Assembly (NCBI GenBank): GCA_024697185.1
Contig: JAILGB010000031.1
Span: 1-42,524, forward strand
Direction of reading: 5' to 3'
Source of the DNA: Opitutales bacterium
GTDB taxonomy: Bacteria; Verrucomicrobiota; Verrucomicrobiia; Opitutales; UBA953
Length of the DNA stretch: 42,524 nucleotides
Shown: in pieces, positions 31,962 through 40,325 of the stretch
Layout: each line of letters begins with the position of its first letter
Numbering within the stretch: position 1 is the first letter of the stretch
Translations under genes and position numbers: made by a program
Notes under the pieces: generated by a model
Seen by the model: the letters and a program-made list of their open reading frames with translations, nothing else
The model's database searches: none
Told to the model about the DNA's origin: nothing

Positions 31962-32824
31962 CAGTCAACGAGACGCTTGCCCAAGTCCCCGTAAGCATCA
32001 ATGCGGCGATCCCGCATAAACGGCCAAATCCGCCGGAATTCGCGCTGCTGATCCAAATCGCAATCCGCAATCAAAATCTCCTCCCGGTCCGCCGACGCGC
32101 GCGCGATGATTTCGCCGTAGGGATTGGCGACAAAACTCTGTCCCCAAAACTCCGTGTCGCCCTCGACGCCGACGCGATTGGTCGCGGCGACAAAACAGCC
32201 GTTGGCGACGGCGTGCCCGCGCTGAACCGTTTCCCACGCGCAATGTTGCGCTTCGCCCAAGGTCGGTTTTTCCTCCGGCAGCCATCCGATCGCCGTCGGG
32301 TAAAAAATGATTTGGGCGCCTGCCATCGCCGTCAAACGGGCGGATTCGGGAAACCATTGGTCCCAGCAAATGCAAACGCCGATTTTGCCGTAGGCGGTCT
32401 GCCAGGCACGAAAACCCAGGTCTCCGGGAGTAAAATAAAATTTTTCCTCAAATCCCGGATCCTGCGGAATATGCATTTTGCGGTATTTGCCGAGATAACT
32501 GCCGTCGGCGTCGATGATCGCCGCGGTGTTGTGATAAACTTCATTCCCGCGGGCTTCAAAAAGCGGTGCGACGATCACGACTCCCAAACGTTTTGCCACA
32601 TCGCAAAGCGTCCGGGTGGACGTTCCCGCAGGAATCGGCTCGGCGAGGTCAAAATTTTTGACATCCTGACGAATGCAAAAATAGCGCGTCGTAAACATTT
32701 CCTGCAAGCCGATGATCTTGGCACCCTTGTCGGCGGCCTCCTCGATAAAAGGAATCGTCTTGGCGAGGTTTTGCGCGGGGCTTTCCTCCGCCGCAAGCTG
32801 AATGAGTCCGATACGGGTTTTCAT
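31961..32824 (-). CDS. aguB: N-carbamoylputrescine amidase (nitrilase superfamily)
   Basis: This enzyme hydrolyses N-carbamoylputrescine to putrescine in the arginine-agmatine polyamine route. The 287 residues have the nitrilase triad Glu42 (GLQEMF), Lys116 (GKYRKMHIP) and Cys153 (CICWDQWFPE). The lengthy match to the AguB pattern (FTPGD, AWETVQRGHAVANGCFVAATNRVG) supports the substrate, although other omega-amidases share the fold. Agmatine deiminase (aguA), normally adjacent, is not in the window. It sits three bases after purF. Confidence 0.9.
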   Translation of the reverse strand: MKTRIGLIQLAAEESPAQNLAKTIPFIEEAADKGAKIIGLQEMFTTRYFCIRQDVKNFDLAEPIPAGTSTRTLCDVAKRLGVVIVAPLFEARGNEVYHNTAAIIDADGSYLGKYRKMHIPQDPGFEEKFYFTPGDLGFRAWQTAYGKIGVCICWDQWFPESARLTAMAGAQIIFYPTAIGWLPEEKPTLGEAQHCAWETVQRGHAVANGCFVAATNRVGVEGDTEFWGQSFVANPYGEIIARASADREEILIADCDLDQQREFRRIWPFMRDRRIDAYGDLGKRLVD

Positions 32825-32827
32825 GAA

Positions 32828-34747
32828 TTAGTAGGAACGCCCGGAGCGGTTTTCGAAGAAGTTGACGTAAGCCTGGTTGAGGGCGCGATAGCCGCCGGGT
32901 GTCGGATATTCGCCTGTGAAATACCAGTCGCCGATCGCGGTCGGACACGCCTTGTGCAAATCCTCGACGCTTTGATAGATGATGCAGAGTTCGCCCTTCC
33001 AATCGCAGTCGGGATAGACCATTTGCGCGATTTTTTTCTCAATCGCGTTCTTGCCGGAGTTTTCGGCAAAATCGTAGATGCGCTTGATGTGGTTGACGGG
33101 ATCGGGAACGGCTTTTTCGAGCTCGGCGCGGCAATCGTGATAGACTTCGCGCAGGAGATCGCCGTTCCCGCGTTCCTGAACGATTTTGACCGCCGCCATA
33201 AAGGCGATAAATTTGCCAAATTCGCTCATATCGATCCCGTAGCAGTCGGGATAGCGCACCTGCGGCGCCGAGGAGCAGACAATGATCTTGCCCGGGTTGG
33301 GGCGCGACAGGATCTGCAAAATCGATTCGCGCAAAGTCGTGCCGCGGACGATCGAGTCGTCGATGATCACCAGATTGTCGCCGGGATTGACCAGTCCGTA
33401 AGTGATGTCATAAACGTGCGCCGCCATCGAATTGCGCGCTTTTTCTCCCGAGATAAAGGTACGTAGCTTGATATCCTTGTGCGCGACTTTTTCGCTGCGC
33501 GGCCAGTTGCCCATGATCAATTTGTCAACGAGTGCCTCGTCGCAACTGCCGTTTTTGATCGCTTCGAGCAGTTCCTTGCGCACCTCGCGACGGCGATTGA
33601 CACGCAACTCGCCCATCATGCCGTAATAGGCGATTTCCGACGAGTTGGGAATAAAGGAGAAGAGCGTGTGTTCGAGATCGTGATTGATCTCTTCCATGAT
33701 CTGCGGGACCAACGCCGCGCCCAAGGCCTTGCGGCCGCGGTAGATTTCATAATCGTTGCCGCGGGCGAAATAAATATGTTCGAACGAACAGGCGGTCTTT
33801 GCCTGCGGCTCGATGATTTGTTCGAAGCGCACGGCACCGTGGTTGTCCACGATCAGACCTTCACCGCATTGCAGCTCACGGATTTCCTCCGCCTTGGCGT
33901 TGAAAATCGTCATCAGCGCCGGACGTTCCGAAGCCACCGCGACCACTTCTTCGTTTTGCAAAATAAAACAGGGACGGATCCCGTGCGGGTCGCGCATCGC
34001 GAACATGTCGCCGCTGCCCGTCATACCGCAAATCGAATAACCGCCGTCCCATTTTACCGACGCCTTGCGCAAGACCTCCGCCAAATCGATCCGACGGGCG
34101 ATCTCGTTGGGGATCTCATCGCCGGGAACGCCCTGGTCGCGCAGTTCTCTGAAAATCGTCGTATGGGCGTCGTCGAGCCAAAAACCGATTTCCTCCAAAA
34201 TCGCCCGCGTGTCCGTTTCAAAAATCGGATGGGCGCCGCGGCTCACCAGCAGTTTGTTCAACTCGCCGGGATTGGTCATCGAAAAATTGCCCGCCAGCAG
34301 CAAACTGCGCGTCGGCCAAATCGATTTGCGCGCAAAGGGATGGCAGGTTGACAAATCATAATTGCCCGAAGTCCCGTAGCGAAGATGTCCCAAAAAGAGT
34401 TCGCCGCCAAAATCAAAATTGTCCTTTACCGTCGTCGGCATTTCGGGGAAAACGCGGTCCTCCTTGATCAAGCGCGCGTAATCCTTCATTTTCTCTCCGA
34501 ACAGCTGCGTCAAGGCGCTGGAGCCCAAGGCGCGTTCGCGAACCATAAAATTTTTGCCCGCGGGAACGCCCAGCTTGACACAGCCGATGCCGGCACCGTC
34601 CTGACCGCGGTTGTGCTGTTTTTCCATCAGGAGCCACAATTGGTTGAAGCCCCAAATGGGCGAGCCGTATTTGCTGGCGTAATATTCGAGAGGTTTCAAA
34701 AGACGAACGGCCGCTATACCGCACTCGTGTTGAATTGGATCGCTCAT
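32828..34747 (-). CDS. purF: Amidophosphoribosyltransferase, long form
   Basis: This enzyme is the first committed step of purine synthesis, transferring glutamine nitrogen to PRPP. The 639 residues are about 140 longer than the E. coli type and match the long form of Bacteroidetes. Near the N-terminus HECGIAAVRLLKPLEYY carries Cys9, so a short propeptide may be removed or absent. The class II glutaminase (about 9-270) has KQHNRGQDGAG and LGHLRYGTSG. The PRTase domain (about 300-520) has VIIDDSIVRGTT, the PRPP loop. A C-terminal extension follows. It heads an operon with aguB, ribD, a membrane gene, sua5 and mtaB. Confidence 0.94.
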   Translation of the reverse strand: MSDPIQHECGIAAVRLLKPLEYYASKYGSPIWGFNQLWLLMEKQHNRGQDGAGIGCVKLGVPAGKNFMVRERALGSSALTQLFGEKMKDYARLIKEDRVFPEMPTTVKDNFDFGGELFLGHLRYGTSGNYDLSTCHPFARKSIWPTRSLLLAGNFSMTNPGELNKLLVSRGAHPIFETDTRAILEEIGFWLDDAHTTIFRELRDQGVPGDEIPNEIARRIDLAEVLRKASVKWDGGYSICGMTGSGDMFAMRDPHGIRPCFILQNEEVVAVASERPALMTIFNAKAEEIRELQCGEGLIVDNHGAVRFEQIIEPQAKTACSFEHIYFARGNDYEIYRGRKALGAALVPQIMEEINHDLEHTLFSFIPNSSEIAYYGMMGELRVNRRREVRKELLEAIKNGSCDEALVDKLIMGNWPRSEKVAHKDIKLRTFISGEKARNSMAAHVYDITYGLVNPGDNLVIIDDSIVRGTTLRESILQILSRPNPGKIIVCSSAPQVRYPDCYGIDMSEFGKFIAFMAAVKIVQERGNGDLLREVYHDCRAELEKAVPDPVNHIKRIYDFAENSGKNAIEKKIAQMVYPDCDWKGELCIIYQSVEDLHKACPTAIGDWYFTGEYPTPGGYRALNQAYVNFFENRSGRSY

Positions 34748-34767
34748 AAGATTTAAGTTTGAGGTAT

Positions 34768-34796
34768 ATTATAAATTGGCGGTGTCAAATTGACAA
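34768..34796 (-). promoter_or_regulatory. Sigma-70-type promoter for the purF operon
   Basis: Minus strand TTGTCA (34796-34791), 17 bases, TATAAT (34773-34768); predicted leader about 14 bases. This is the best match to the consensus in the window, after fabH. No purine riboswitch fits in so short a leader. Confidence 0.65.
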
Positions 34797-34861
34797 ATAT
34801 GAAAGAAAGGGAAATGAATTTTTAAGAGTCGGGGAAAATATAATTTCTTATCCTTTTTGAA

Positions 34862-34903
34862 ATAAAAAAATCGTTCCCGTGAGCGTTTTTACTCGCGGGA
34901 ACG
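34862..34903 (-). terminator. Terminator of hpf made from an inverted octamer pair
   Basis: CGTTCCCGTGAG (34872-34883) pairs with CTCGCGGGAACG (34892-34903), a 12-bp stem with one G-U pair and an 8-base loop. On the minus strand the stem is followed by ATTTTTTTATTT, a classical intrinsic terminator for hpf. As at 13065-13099, both arms are octamer copies. Confidence 0.82.
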
Positions 34904-34923
34904 GTCTTCATAGGGAGAAATCC

Positions 34924-35289
34924 TTATTTTTTCGCTTTCGGAATGTCGATTCCGACGTCCGTCGCTTCCGGATGGTTGCGTTTTTCTTTTTCCAAACGAT
35001 GGGCGCGGCGGATTTGGCGCACCAATTTGTCTTCGAGCTCGTCGATGGATTTGTAAAGATCGTCGGAGGTGATGCTCAAAACGATATTGGGGCCGGGAAC
35101 TTCGATGTTCGCCTTGGCGGTAAACGATTTCTTGGGGTCTTTGGTCTCTTCAAACAGGAGTTCGAAATTTGCACGAATGATCTTGTCATTGTGCTCAAAG
35201 AGTTTTTCCGCTTTTTTTGAAACATATTCCTTAATCGCTGCTGTGAGTTTAAGGTTGTTTCCTGTAATGGTGATTTTGTCTGCTGGCAT
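34924..35289 (-). CDS. hpf: Ribosome hibernation-promoting factor, short form
   Basis: This protein binds in the 30S mRNA channel and stabilises idle ribosomes. From the ATG at 35289 it has 121 residues; the longer frame has no support. The S30AE fold (about 1-105) is visible, with ITITGNNLKLTAAIKEYVSKK, FEL-x-FEE and IEVPGPNIVLSITSDDLYKSIDELEDKLVRQIRR. The C-terminal dimerisation domain of long HPF is missing, so dimer formation would need another factor. A TATAAA box lies just upstream; no convincing -35 is seen. Confidence 0.9.
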   Translation of the reverse strand: MPADKITITGNNLKLTAAIKEYVSKKAEKLFEHNDKIIRANFELLFEETKDPKKSFTAKANIEVPGPNIVLSITSDDLYKSIDELEDKLVRQIRRAHRLEKEKRNHPEATDVGIDIPKAKK

Positions 35290-35483
35290 AATCTTTATAG
35301 TTGTTTGTTTTTGAGGGGTAACACGACGAAAAATCAAATTTCCGTCCATGGCCGGGGAACCTCCCCGCTACGCTTACAATTTTGAAAGGATTCGCCGTCA
35401 AAAGCAATACTTTTTTACAAGTTTGAACGGCATTTTTTCGCCCGCGGGAACGATTTTTTTAACGGGCTGTTTTTTGAAAAATT

Positions 35484-36143
35484 TTAAAGCAAGGTTTTTA
35501 ATTTCCCGGCGATTTTGGCGACGACCTCCTCGAGGGTCAGAAACGTGCTGTCGATGAGCCATGCGCCTTGCGGGCATGCCAACGGCGCCGTCTTGCGCGA
35601 AGCGTCCGCCTTGTCGCGTTCGGCGATCGAGTCCGCGATGCCCTCTGCGGCGCGGCGTGCGGCGCGGGCTTCGGGATCGGCGGTCAAAAAAATGCGCAGT
35701 TCGGCGTCCGGGAAAATCACCGAGCCGATGTCGCGCCCGTCCATGATCAAGCCGGCAAAACCGCGTTCCCGCGCCACTTCCTTTTGTCCGCGCTGATAGT
35801 CGAAGAGGCATTTTCTCAGCGCGGGAACGGCTGCAAATTTTGAAACGGCGGCGTTGACGCGGTCGTTGCGGATTTCGTTGTCCGCGGGAACGTGACCGCC
35901 GACGGACATCATCGCCTCCTGCCCGCGGACTTCCGTTCCCGGCGTCAAACGCGACAAGACGGACAAATCCGCCGTCAGGGCTTCGGGCGTTTCGATGCCG
36001 GCATCGAGCAGCGAGAGCGTCAGTGTGCGGTAGTGCGCACCCGTATCGACGTGCATCAGATTAAATTTTTGCGCCAGCGCCCTAGAAGTTGACGACTTGC
36101 CCGACGCCGCGCCGCCATCGACGGCAATAACAATAAACGGCAT
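35484..36143 (-). CDS. cmk: Cytidylate kinase
   Basis: This enzyme phosphorylates CMP and dCMP using ATP. The 219 residues have the P-loop GGAASGKSST (10-19), the MHVDTGAHYRTLTL nucleotide-binding segment and MDGRDIGSVIFPDAELRIFLTADPEARAARR with the lid region. The family signature often reads DTGAMYRA; here it is DTGAHYRT. It lies seven bases downstream of the pseudopilin gene, probably on the same transcript. Confidence 0.94.
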   Translation of the reverse strand: MPFIVIAVDGGAASGKSSTSRALAQKFNLMHVDTGAHYRTLTLSLLDAGIETPEALTADLSVLSRLTPGTEVRGQEAMMSVGGHVPADNEIRNDRVNAAVSKFAAVPALRKCLFDYQRGQKEVARERGFAGLIMDGRDIGSVIFPDAELRIFLTADPEARAARRAAEGIADSIAERDKADASRKTAPLACPQGAWLIDSTFLTLEEVVAKIAGKLKTLL

Positions 36144-36150
36144 AGTCGGA

Positions 36151-36783
36151 TTATTGAAAATTGGTGATGTTGTCCGCGCGCTCCAAGAGGAAATAGTCCT
36201 CGTTGTCGATCACACCCGTCGATTCGAGCTCGTCAGCAAAATAATCGCTGTCCTCATTGACGGGATCGTTGAATTCCGCACCCGGGGAAACGAGAACGAA
36301 GGTCGGCGACTTCCAGACTTTTCCCGCCTTGCCGGCGACAATGTGGTTATAGCGATACGCCCAGGGATTTTCCCAAGGATCGAGAATCGCCTTCGCGCTG
36401 TCGGTGTCGTCTTCGTCGAGGGTGAAATTGCTCAGTTCGACAAAGGCGCGCCTTTCGGCGTTTTTGCGGGTGTCGTTGTAGGCGACAACCTGCATCATCC
36501 CGTTTTTGCGGACCAGAATCCTGTCGCCGCGCAGAGAATCGATCAGCAGCTCGTTCCAAACTTGCGCGGAGCCCTCACTCGGCGCCATCGGGAACTCACC
36601 GTAAGTGTTTTTGAACTGTCCCAAACCGAGCACCAGACGGTCGCGCTGCGTCTTGGCGTTGGAATTGTTGATCGCGCGGGAAACCGGCCCCGCCAGACCC
36701 AATGTGATGCTGACCAAAACGACGATCACGGAAATCGTAACAAGAATTTCGACCAGCGTAAAAGCTTTGCGTAATTTTTTCAT
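36151..36783 (-). CDS. Type II secretion/type IV pilus-type pseudopilin
   Basis: The N-terminus MKKLRKAFTLVEILVTI is a prepilin leader: cleavage after Ala7 would expose Phe8, with Glu12 at the required fifth position. A hydrophobic helix (8-30) follows. The 210-residue protein then has a helix (SNAKTQRDRLVLGLGQFKNTYGEFPMAP) and a C-terminal region containing NPWAYRYNHIV and FVLVSPGAEFNDP, typical of GspG-like major pseudopilins in Planctomycetes and Verrucomicrobia. It may serve type II secretion, or a competence pilus. Other pilus genes are not in the window. Confidence 0.85.
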   Translation of the reverse strand: MKKLRKAFTLVEILVTISVIVVLVSITLGLAGPVSRAINNSNAKTQRDRLVLGLGQFKNTYGEFPMAPSEGSAQVWNELLIDSLRGDRILVRKNGMMQVVAYNDTRKNAERRAFVELSNFTLDEDDTDSAKAILDPWENPWAYRYNHIVAGKAGKVWKSPTFVLVSPGAEFNDPVNEDSDYFADELESTGVIDNEDYFLLERADNITNFQ

Positions 36784-36813
36784 AACAAAAACGGTTAAAT
36801 GGGATTCGTCTTA

Positions 36814-36842
36814 ATTATACACAGCCCGGCGATTTTTTTAAA
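36814..36842 (-). promoter_or_regulatory. Candidate promoter for pseudopilin-cmk
   Basis: TATAAT (36819-36814) has a poor -35 TTTAAA (36842-36837) at 17 bases. The predicted leader is about 24 bases and lacks a Shine-Dalgarno. Confidence 0.4.
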
Positions 36843-36864
36843 ATGTGAAAATTTAAACACGCGG

Positions 36865-36880
36865 CGTTCCCGCGGGAACG
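36865..36880. repeat. Palindromic octamer pair between genes
   Basis: CGTTCCCG joined directly to CGGGAACG forms a perfect 16-bp palindrome just downstream of the CPBP protease gene. With no loop it is a poor terminator hairpin unless the central bases open, but it lies exactly where a terminator for that gene is expected. Confidence 0.6.
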
Positions 36881-36885
36881 GGAAA

Positions 36886-37758
36886 TCAGTTTCTGAAAAA
36901 AATCAGCAGGAGCGTATTGGCGTTAAAAAGTCCGTGCACGACGACCGCCGAGACCAGTCGGCCGGTTTTTTCGTAGGCAAAACACAAAATGCAGTTGAGC
37001 GCGACCAACGGCAGCCAGGCGACGGGAGAATCGTGAAGCACGGCGAAGAACAGACCCGTGACAAGACTCGCCCAAACGCCGTTACTAAAAAGATTTTTAA
37101 AAAAGCGGTAAAGCGCAAACCTGAAAAAGATTTCCTCGATTATCGGCGTCAAAAAAACCGCGGAAAACGACGCGAGGAGTGTTCCCGCCACGCTCCCGCC
37201 GGCATTGAACGCCTGCACAAGCGCCTGATCCTGTTCAAGCGAGGTCCCGAGCGACGGGAACAAAATTTTCAAAAACTGCAAAAACGCCTGCGAAATTTGC
37301 GAAAAAACCAAGACGGTCAAAAGGGCGACGGCAAAAAATTGAACAATTTTCAATCCGTCTCCAAAGGAATGAATCTTGAAATTTTCCCGCCAGGAAAATT
37401 TTGGAAAAATCGCGGGAACAAACTTTAGCGCCGCCACCAGGAGCGCCAGGGAAAAAGCCTGCATCACAAAGGCGGAAAAAAGCGCGTGGTTTTCCGCAAA
37501 AAACTGTTTGCACAGGAACAGGGCTCCCCCCTGCGCCACGAATGTGTTCGCGAGGAAAAAGAGCAAAAATCCCGCCAGCTGCCTCTTTGTCGCCGCCCAG
37601 CCTTCGAGGCGCGGGAACGCCGTTCCGTCGCCGTTCCCGCCAGCAGCCTTCGCCGTCTTTCGAAACTTTTCGAAGCCCCAAAAGCACAGCGTTCCCGCGC
37701 CCCAGACGATGAGCAGCGCCTCGACAAAATACACCAGGCTTTGACCCGTTATCATCAA
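36886..37758 (-). CDS. CPBP family intramembrane metalloprotease
   Basis: This 290-residue multi-pass membrane protein has about eight helices. The Abi/CPBP motifs are all present: EEIFFRFALYRFF (EExxxR), FAVLHDS (FxxxH) and HGLFNAN (HxxxN), which form the Rce1-like active site. Such proteases act on prenylated proteins in eukaryotes; in bacteria their substrates are mostly unknown, with roles in bacteriocin maturation or immunity in some Gram-positives. It follows leuB with no gap. No bacteriocin gene is evident nearby. Confidence 0.88.
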   Translation of the reverse strand: MMITGQSLVYFVEALLIVWGAGTLCFWGFEKFRKTAKAAGGNGDGTAFPRLEGWAATKRQLAGFLLFFLANTFVAQGGALFLCKQFFAENHALFSAFVMQAFSLALLVAALKFVPAIFPKFSWRENFKIHSFGDGLKIVQFFAVALLTVLVFSQISQAFLQFLKILFPSLGTSLEQDQALVQAFNAGGSVAGTLLASFSAVFLTPIIEEIFFRFALYRFFKNLFSNGVWASLVTGLFFAVLHDSPVAWLPLVALNCILCFAYEKTGRLVSAVVVHGLFNANTLLLIFFRN

Positions 37759-38862
37759 CTATTTTGTCAGATTTTCGAAGATTGCCGCGGACATTTGCAA
37801 GGTCGAGACGGCTTTGCCTCCGAAGGCGATATCACCGGTGCGCACGCCGGCATCGACAGTTTTTCTCACGGCTTTTTCGATCATCGCCGCCTCTTTGTCG
37901 AGTCCAAAGGAATGGCGCAGCATCAGCGCGGCGGAGAGAATTTGCGCGCAGGGATTGGCGATTTGTTTGCCGGCGATGTCCGGAGCCGAGCCGCCGGAAG
38001 GTTCGTAAAGTCCGAAAGCGAATCCGTGGCGATTTTTGCGGGCGCCGAGCGATGCCGACGAAAGCATGCCGAGGGAGCCGCAGACGATCGCCATTTCATC
38101 CGACAAAATATCCCCGAACATATTTTCCGTGAGCAAAACGTCAAACTGCCCGGGATTGGCGACCAGCTGCATTGCGGCGTTGTCCACGAGCAAATGGGTG
38201 AGCGTGACGTCGGGCGCGACTTGGGCGACGCGTTCCCGCACCACTTTGTTCCAAAGGACAGAGGTGTCGAGGACGTTGGATTTGTCCACAAGACAAATCG
38301 TCTTGCGGGAACGGGCGCGCGCCGTCGCGATCGCCACGTCCGTGATGCGCAGGATCTCGCTCGTCCGGTAAGTCATCGTATCGATGGCTTCCGTTTCGCC
38401 GTTCGGCAATGTCCGGGTTTCCTTGTGTCCGAAATAAATGCCGCCTGTCAGTTCTCGGATACAAACCATGTCGATCCCGTCGGGAATGCGCGAGGGTGCG
38501 ATCGGCGACGATGCCGACAGCGACGGGAACAGCAATCCCGGGCGGACGTTGGCGAAGAGTTCAAAATGTTTTCGCAACGGCAGGAGCGCTCCGCGTTCGG
38601 GCTGTTCGTTGCGCGGCAGATTCGCCCACTTGGGGCCGCCGACCGAGCCAAAAAGAATCGCATCCGCCGCATCGCAAGCCGCCAAGGTTTCATCCGGCAA
38701 AGCCTTGCCGAACTGATCGATCCCGGCGCCGCCGACCGCGTGCGTCGAGTATTCGAGACGATGGCCGAAGACTTCCAGAGTTTTTCCCAAAATCGGCAAT
38801 GTCGCCGCCATCACTTCCGGACCGATACCGTCGCCCGGCAAAACTGCAATTTTCAATTCCAT
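37759..38862 (-). CDS. leuB: 3-isopropylmalate dehydrogenase
   Basis: This NAD-dependent enzyme oxidises and decarboxylates 3-isopropylmalate in leucine synthesis. The 367 residues show the family's PGDGIGPEV, the ADAILFGSVGGPKWANLP segment, RELTGGIYFGHKET (substrate loop), and the metal-binding GDILSDEMAIVCGSLGMLSSASLG signature. leuA, leuC and leuD are not in the window. Its ATG lies ten bases after a TATAAT box (38877-38872) with no clear -35, and CPBP follows directly. Confidence 0.95.
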   Translation of the reverse strand: MELKIAVLPGDGIGPEVMAATLPILGKTLEVFGHRLEYSTHAVGGAGIDQFGKALPDETLAACDAADAILFGSVGGPKWANLPRNEQPERGALLPLRKHFELFANVRPGLLFPSLSASSPIAPSRIPDGIDMVCIRELTGGIYFGHKETRTLPNGETEAIDTMTYRTSEILRITDVAIATARARSRKTICLVDKSNVLDTSVLWNKVVRERVAQVAPDVTLTHLLVDNAAMQLVANPGQFDVLLTENMFGDILSDEMAIVCGSLGMLSSASLGARKNRHGFAFGLYEPSGGSAPDIAGKQIANPCAQILSAALMLRHSFGLDKEAAMIEKAVRKTVDAGVRTGDIAFGGKAVSTLQMSAAIFENLTK

Positions 38863-38871
38863 AACATTTCC

Positions 38872-38877
38872 ATTATA
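38872..38877 (-). promoter_or_regulatory. TATAAT box ten bases before leuB
   Basis: This -10 box sits at the same distance from the ATG as those at lpxC-fabZ and waaA. No good -35 was found 16-18 bases away, so the assignment rests on the box and its position only. Confidence 0.35.
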
Positions 38878-38913
38878 ACAAAGTGTCTGCGGATACGCGA
38901 GAAAGGCGCCGTG

Positions 38914-39285
38914 TCAGCCCTCGCGGGAACGGAGGATCTGGACGGCGACATCCGCCACAGGAACGCCGACCGGCGCCTGCGGTTTGTGAACGCGCACAAG
39001 CACGGTCTTGACGGCGGCGAAATCCCGCAAAACAAGCGCCGCGATTTTTTCCGCCAGCGCTTCGATCAAAAAACACGCGGGAACGGCTTCCGTCAGCGCC
39101 TTCACTTTTTGGCAAATCTCCGCATAGTTGACCGTATCGCCCAAATCGTCGCTCGTTCCCGCGCGCCTCAAATCGAGGGCGAGTTCGAGATCCACAAAAA
39201 ACGTCTGCCCGTTTTCGCGTTCCTCCGGCAGGACGCCATGGTAGCCGTAAATTTTCAAACCGCCGATAATAATTTTATCCGTCAT
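38914..39285 (-). CDS. folB: Dihydroneopterin aldolase
   Basis: This enzyme cleaves dihydroneopterin to 6-hydroxymethyl-dihydropterin in folate synthesis. It is a 123-residue tunnel-fold enzyme with GYHGVLPEERENGQTFFVDLEL (substrate-binding Tyr-His and Glu), VNYAEI and FLIEALAEKIA, where a Lys follows the Glu typical of the family. Its ATG overlaps the hemE stop (ATGA). folK and folP are absent from the window. Confidence 0.93.
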   Translation of the reverse strand: MTDKIIIGGLKIYGYHGVLPEERENGQTFFVDLELALDLRRAGTSDDLGDTVNYAEICQKVKALTEAVPACFLIEALAEKIAALVLRDFAAVKTVLVRVHKPQAPVGVPVADVAVQILRSREG

Positions 39286-40319
39286 TTTTTTGAAGCCTCA
39301 AGCGTTTCGAGCATCGCGGCAAAAGCCTCGAGTCGCGCGCCCACGGGAACGCCGTGTCCCAGATTAAAGATAAAACCGTTCCCGCCCGCCATATCGTCGA
39401 GCACGGCGCGGGTGCGGGAACGCACCGTTTCAAGATCCGTCTCCAACAAAACCGCGGGATCGAGATTGCCCTGCAAAACGATTTTTTGCGGCGCGAGCCG
39501 TTCCCGCACAACGCTCATCGGCAGCCGGCTGTCCACGCTCAAAACATTTGCGCCCGTTCCCGCCAAAATCCCGTAGTCGTCGAGTCCTTTGGCGAAAACG
39601 ATGACGGGAACGCGCCCGCCGACAGCGTTGATGACGCGCGAGATCCATTTTGCCGAAAGCCCCTGGTAGTCGTCCGCGGCATAGGCCGCCCAGGAGTCAA
39701 AAATCTGAACGGCGTCAACGCCGCCGGCTTCGATTTGCAGGAGAAGATTTTGCGCCACGGCATCGCTGAGCTTTTCCATCAGTTTTTCAAACGCCGCCGG
39801 CTCGTTTTTTGCCAGATCCCGCAGCCGCGCGCCGTCGTCAAAATGTCCGCCCTGCACCATATAGAGCGCGAGCGTCCACGGACTTCCCGCAAATCCGAGC
39901 AAAGCCTTCGTTCCCGCCAGCGCGTCTTTGACGATACGCTGCGCCTGCGCGATATAGTCCAAGCGTTCCCGCACGAGCTCCGGCGGCGGGAGCGCGTCGA
40001 TTTGCGCGAGCGTGTCCAGGCGCCGCTCCATGGCGATCCCGGAGCCTTCCTTAAAATGATAGGCGAAGCCCAAAGCCTCGGGAACAACCAGAATGTCGCT
40101 GAATGTAATCGCGGCGTCAAGCGTCCCGAAACGGCGGACCGGCTGCAAGGTCGCCTCGGCGGCAAGTTCCGGCGTGCGGACGATTTCAACAAACGGGCGG
40201 CGTTCCCGCAAGGCGCGATACTCCGGCAAAATCCGTCCCGCCTGGCGCATCGCCCAGACGGGAACGCGATCCGTCGCCAAAAAGCGGCAAGCCGACAAAA
40301 ACCGTTCCCGCGAATTCAT
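39282..40319 (-). CDS. hemE: Uroporphyrinogen decarboxylase
   Basis: This enzyme converts uroporphyrinogen III to coproporphyrinogen III in the haem branch. The 345 residues have PVWAMRQAGRILPEYR (the substrate Arg), ITFSDILVVPEALG with the catalytic Asp, GFAGSPWTLALYMVQGG and a C-terminal NLGHGVP signature. It lies between GH123 (six bases) and folB (overlap). hemA-D and hemN/hemF are not seen, so haem synthesis would need genes elsewhere. Ten or more octamers fall in this gene, mostly in loops. Confidence 0.96.
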   Translation of the reverse strand: MNSRERFLSACRFLATDRVPVWAMRQAGRILPEYRALRERRPFVEIVRTPELAAEATLQPVRRFGTLDAAITFSDILVVPEALGFAYHFKEGSGIAMERRLDTLAQIDALPPPELVRERLDYIAQAQRIVKDALAGTKALLGFAGSPWTLALYMVQGGHFDDGARLRDLAKNEPAAFEKLMEKLSDAVAQNLLLQIEAGGVDAVQIFDSWAAYAADDYQGLSAKWISRVINAVGGRVPVIVFAKGLDDYGILAGTGANVLSVDSRLPMSVVRERLAPQKIVLQGNLDPAVLLETDLETVRSRTRAVLDDMAGGNGFIFNLGHGVPVGARLEAFAAMLETLEASKK

Positions 40320-40325
40320 AAAAAA

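Noticed and set aside
31658-33466. Plus-strand open frame of about 602 codons opposite ribD, aguB and purF
   Set aside because: It is antisense to three recognised enzymes and has low-complexity composition.
34748-34767. Purine riboswitch before purF
   Set aside because: The predicted leader is only about 14 bases, too short for the aptamer.
36861-36880. Perfect octamer palindrome as a full terminator for CPBP
   Set aside because: The two halves abut with no loop and the T run after it is short, so it is listed only as a palindrome.
37486-39576. Plus-strand open frame of about 696 codons across CPBP, leuB and folB
   Set aside because: It crosses three well-supported minus-strand genes and has no domain of its own.
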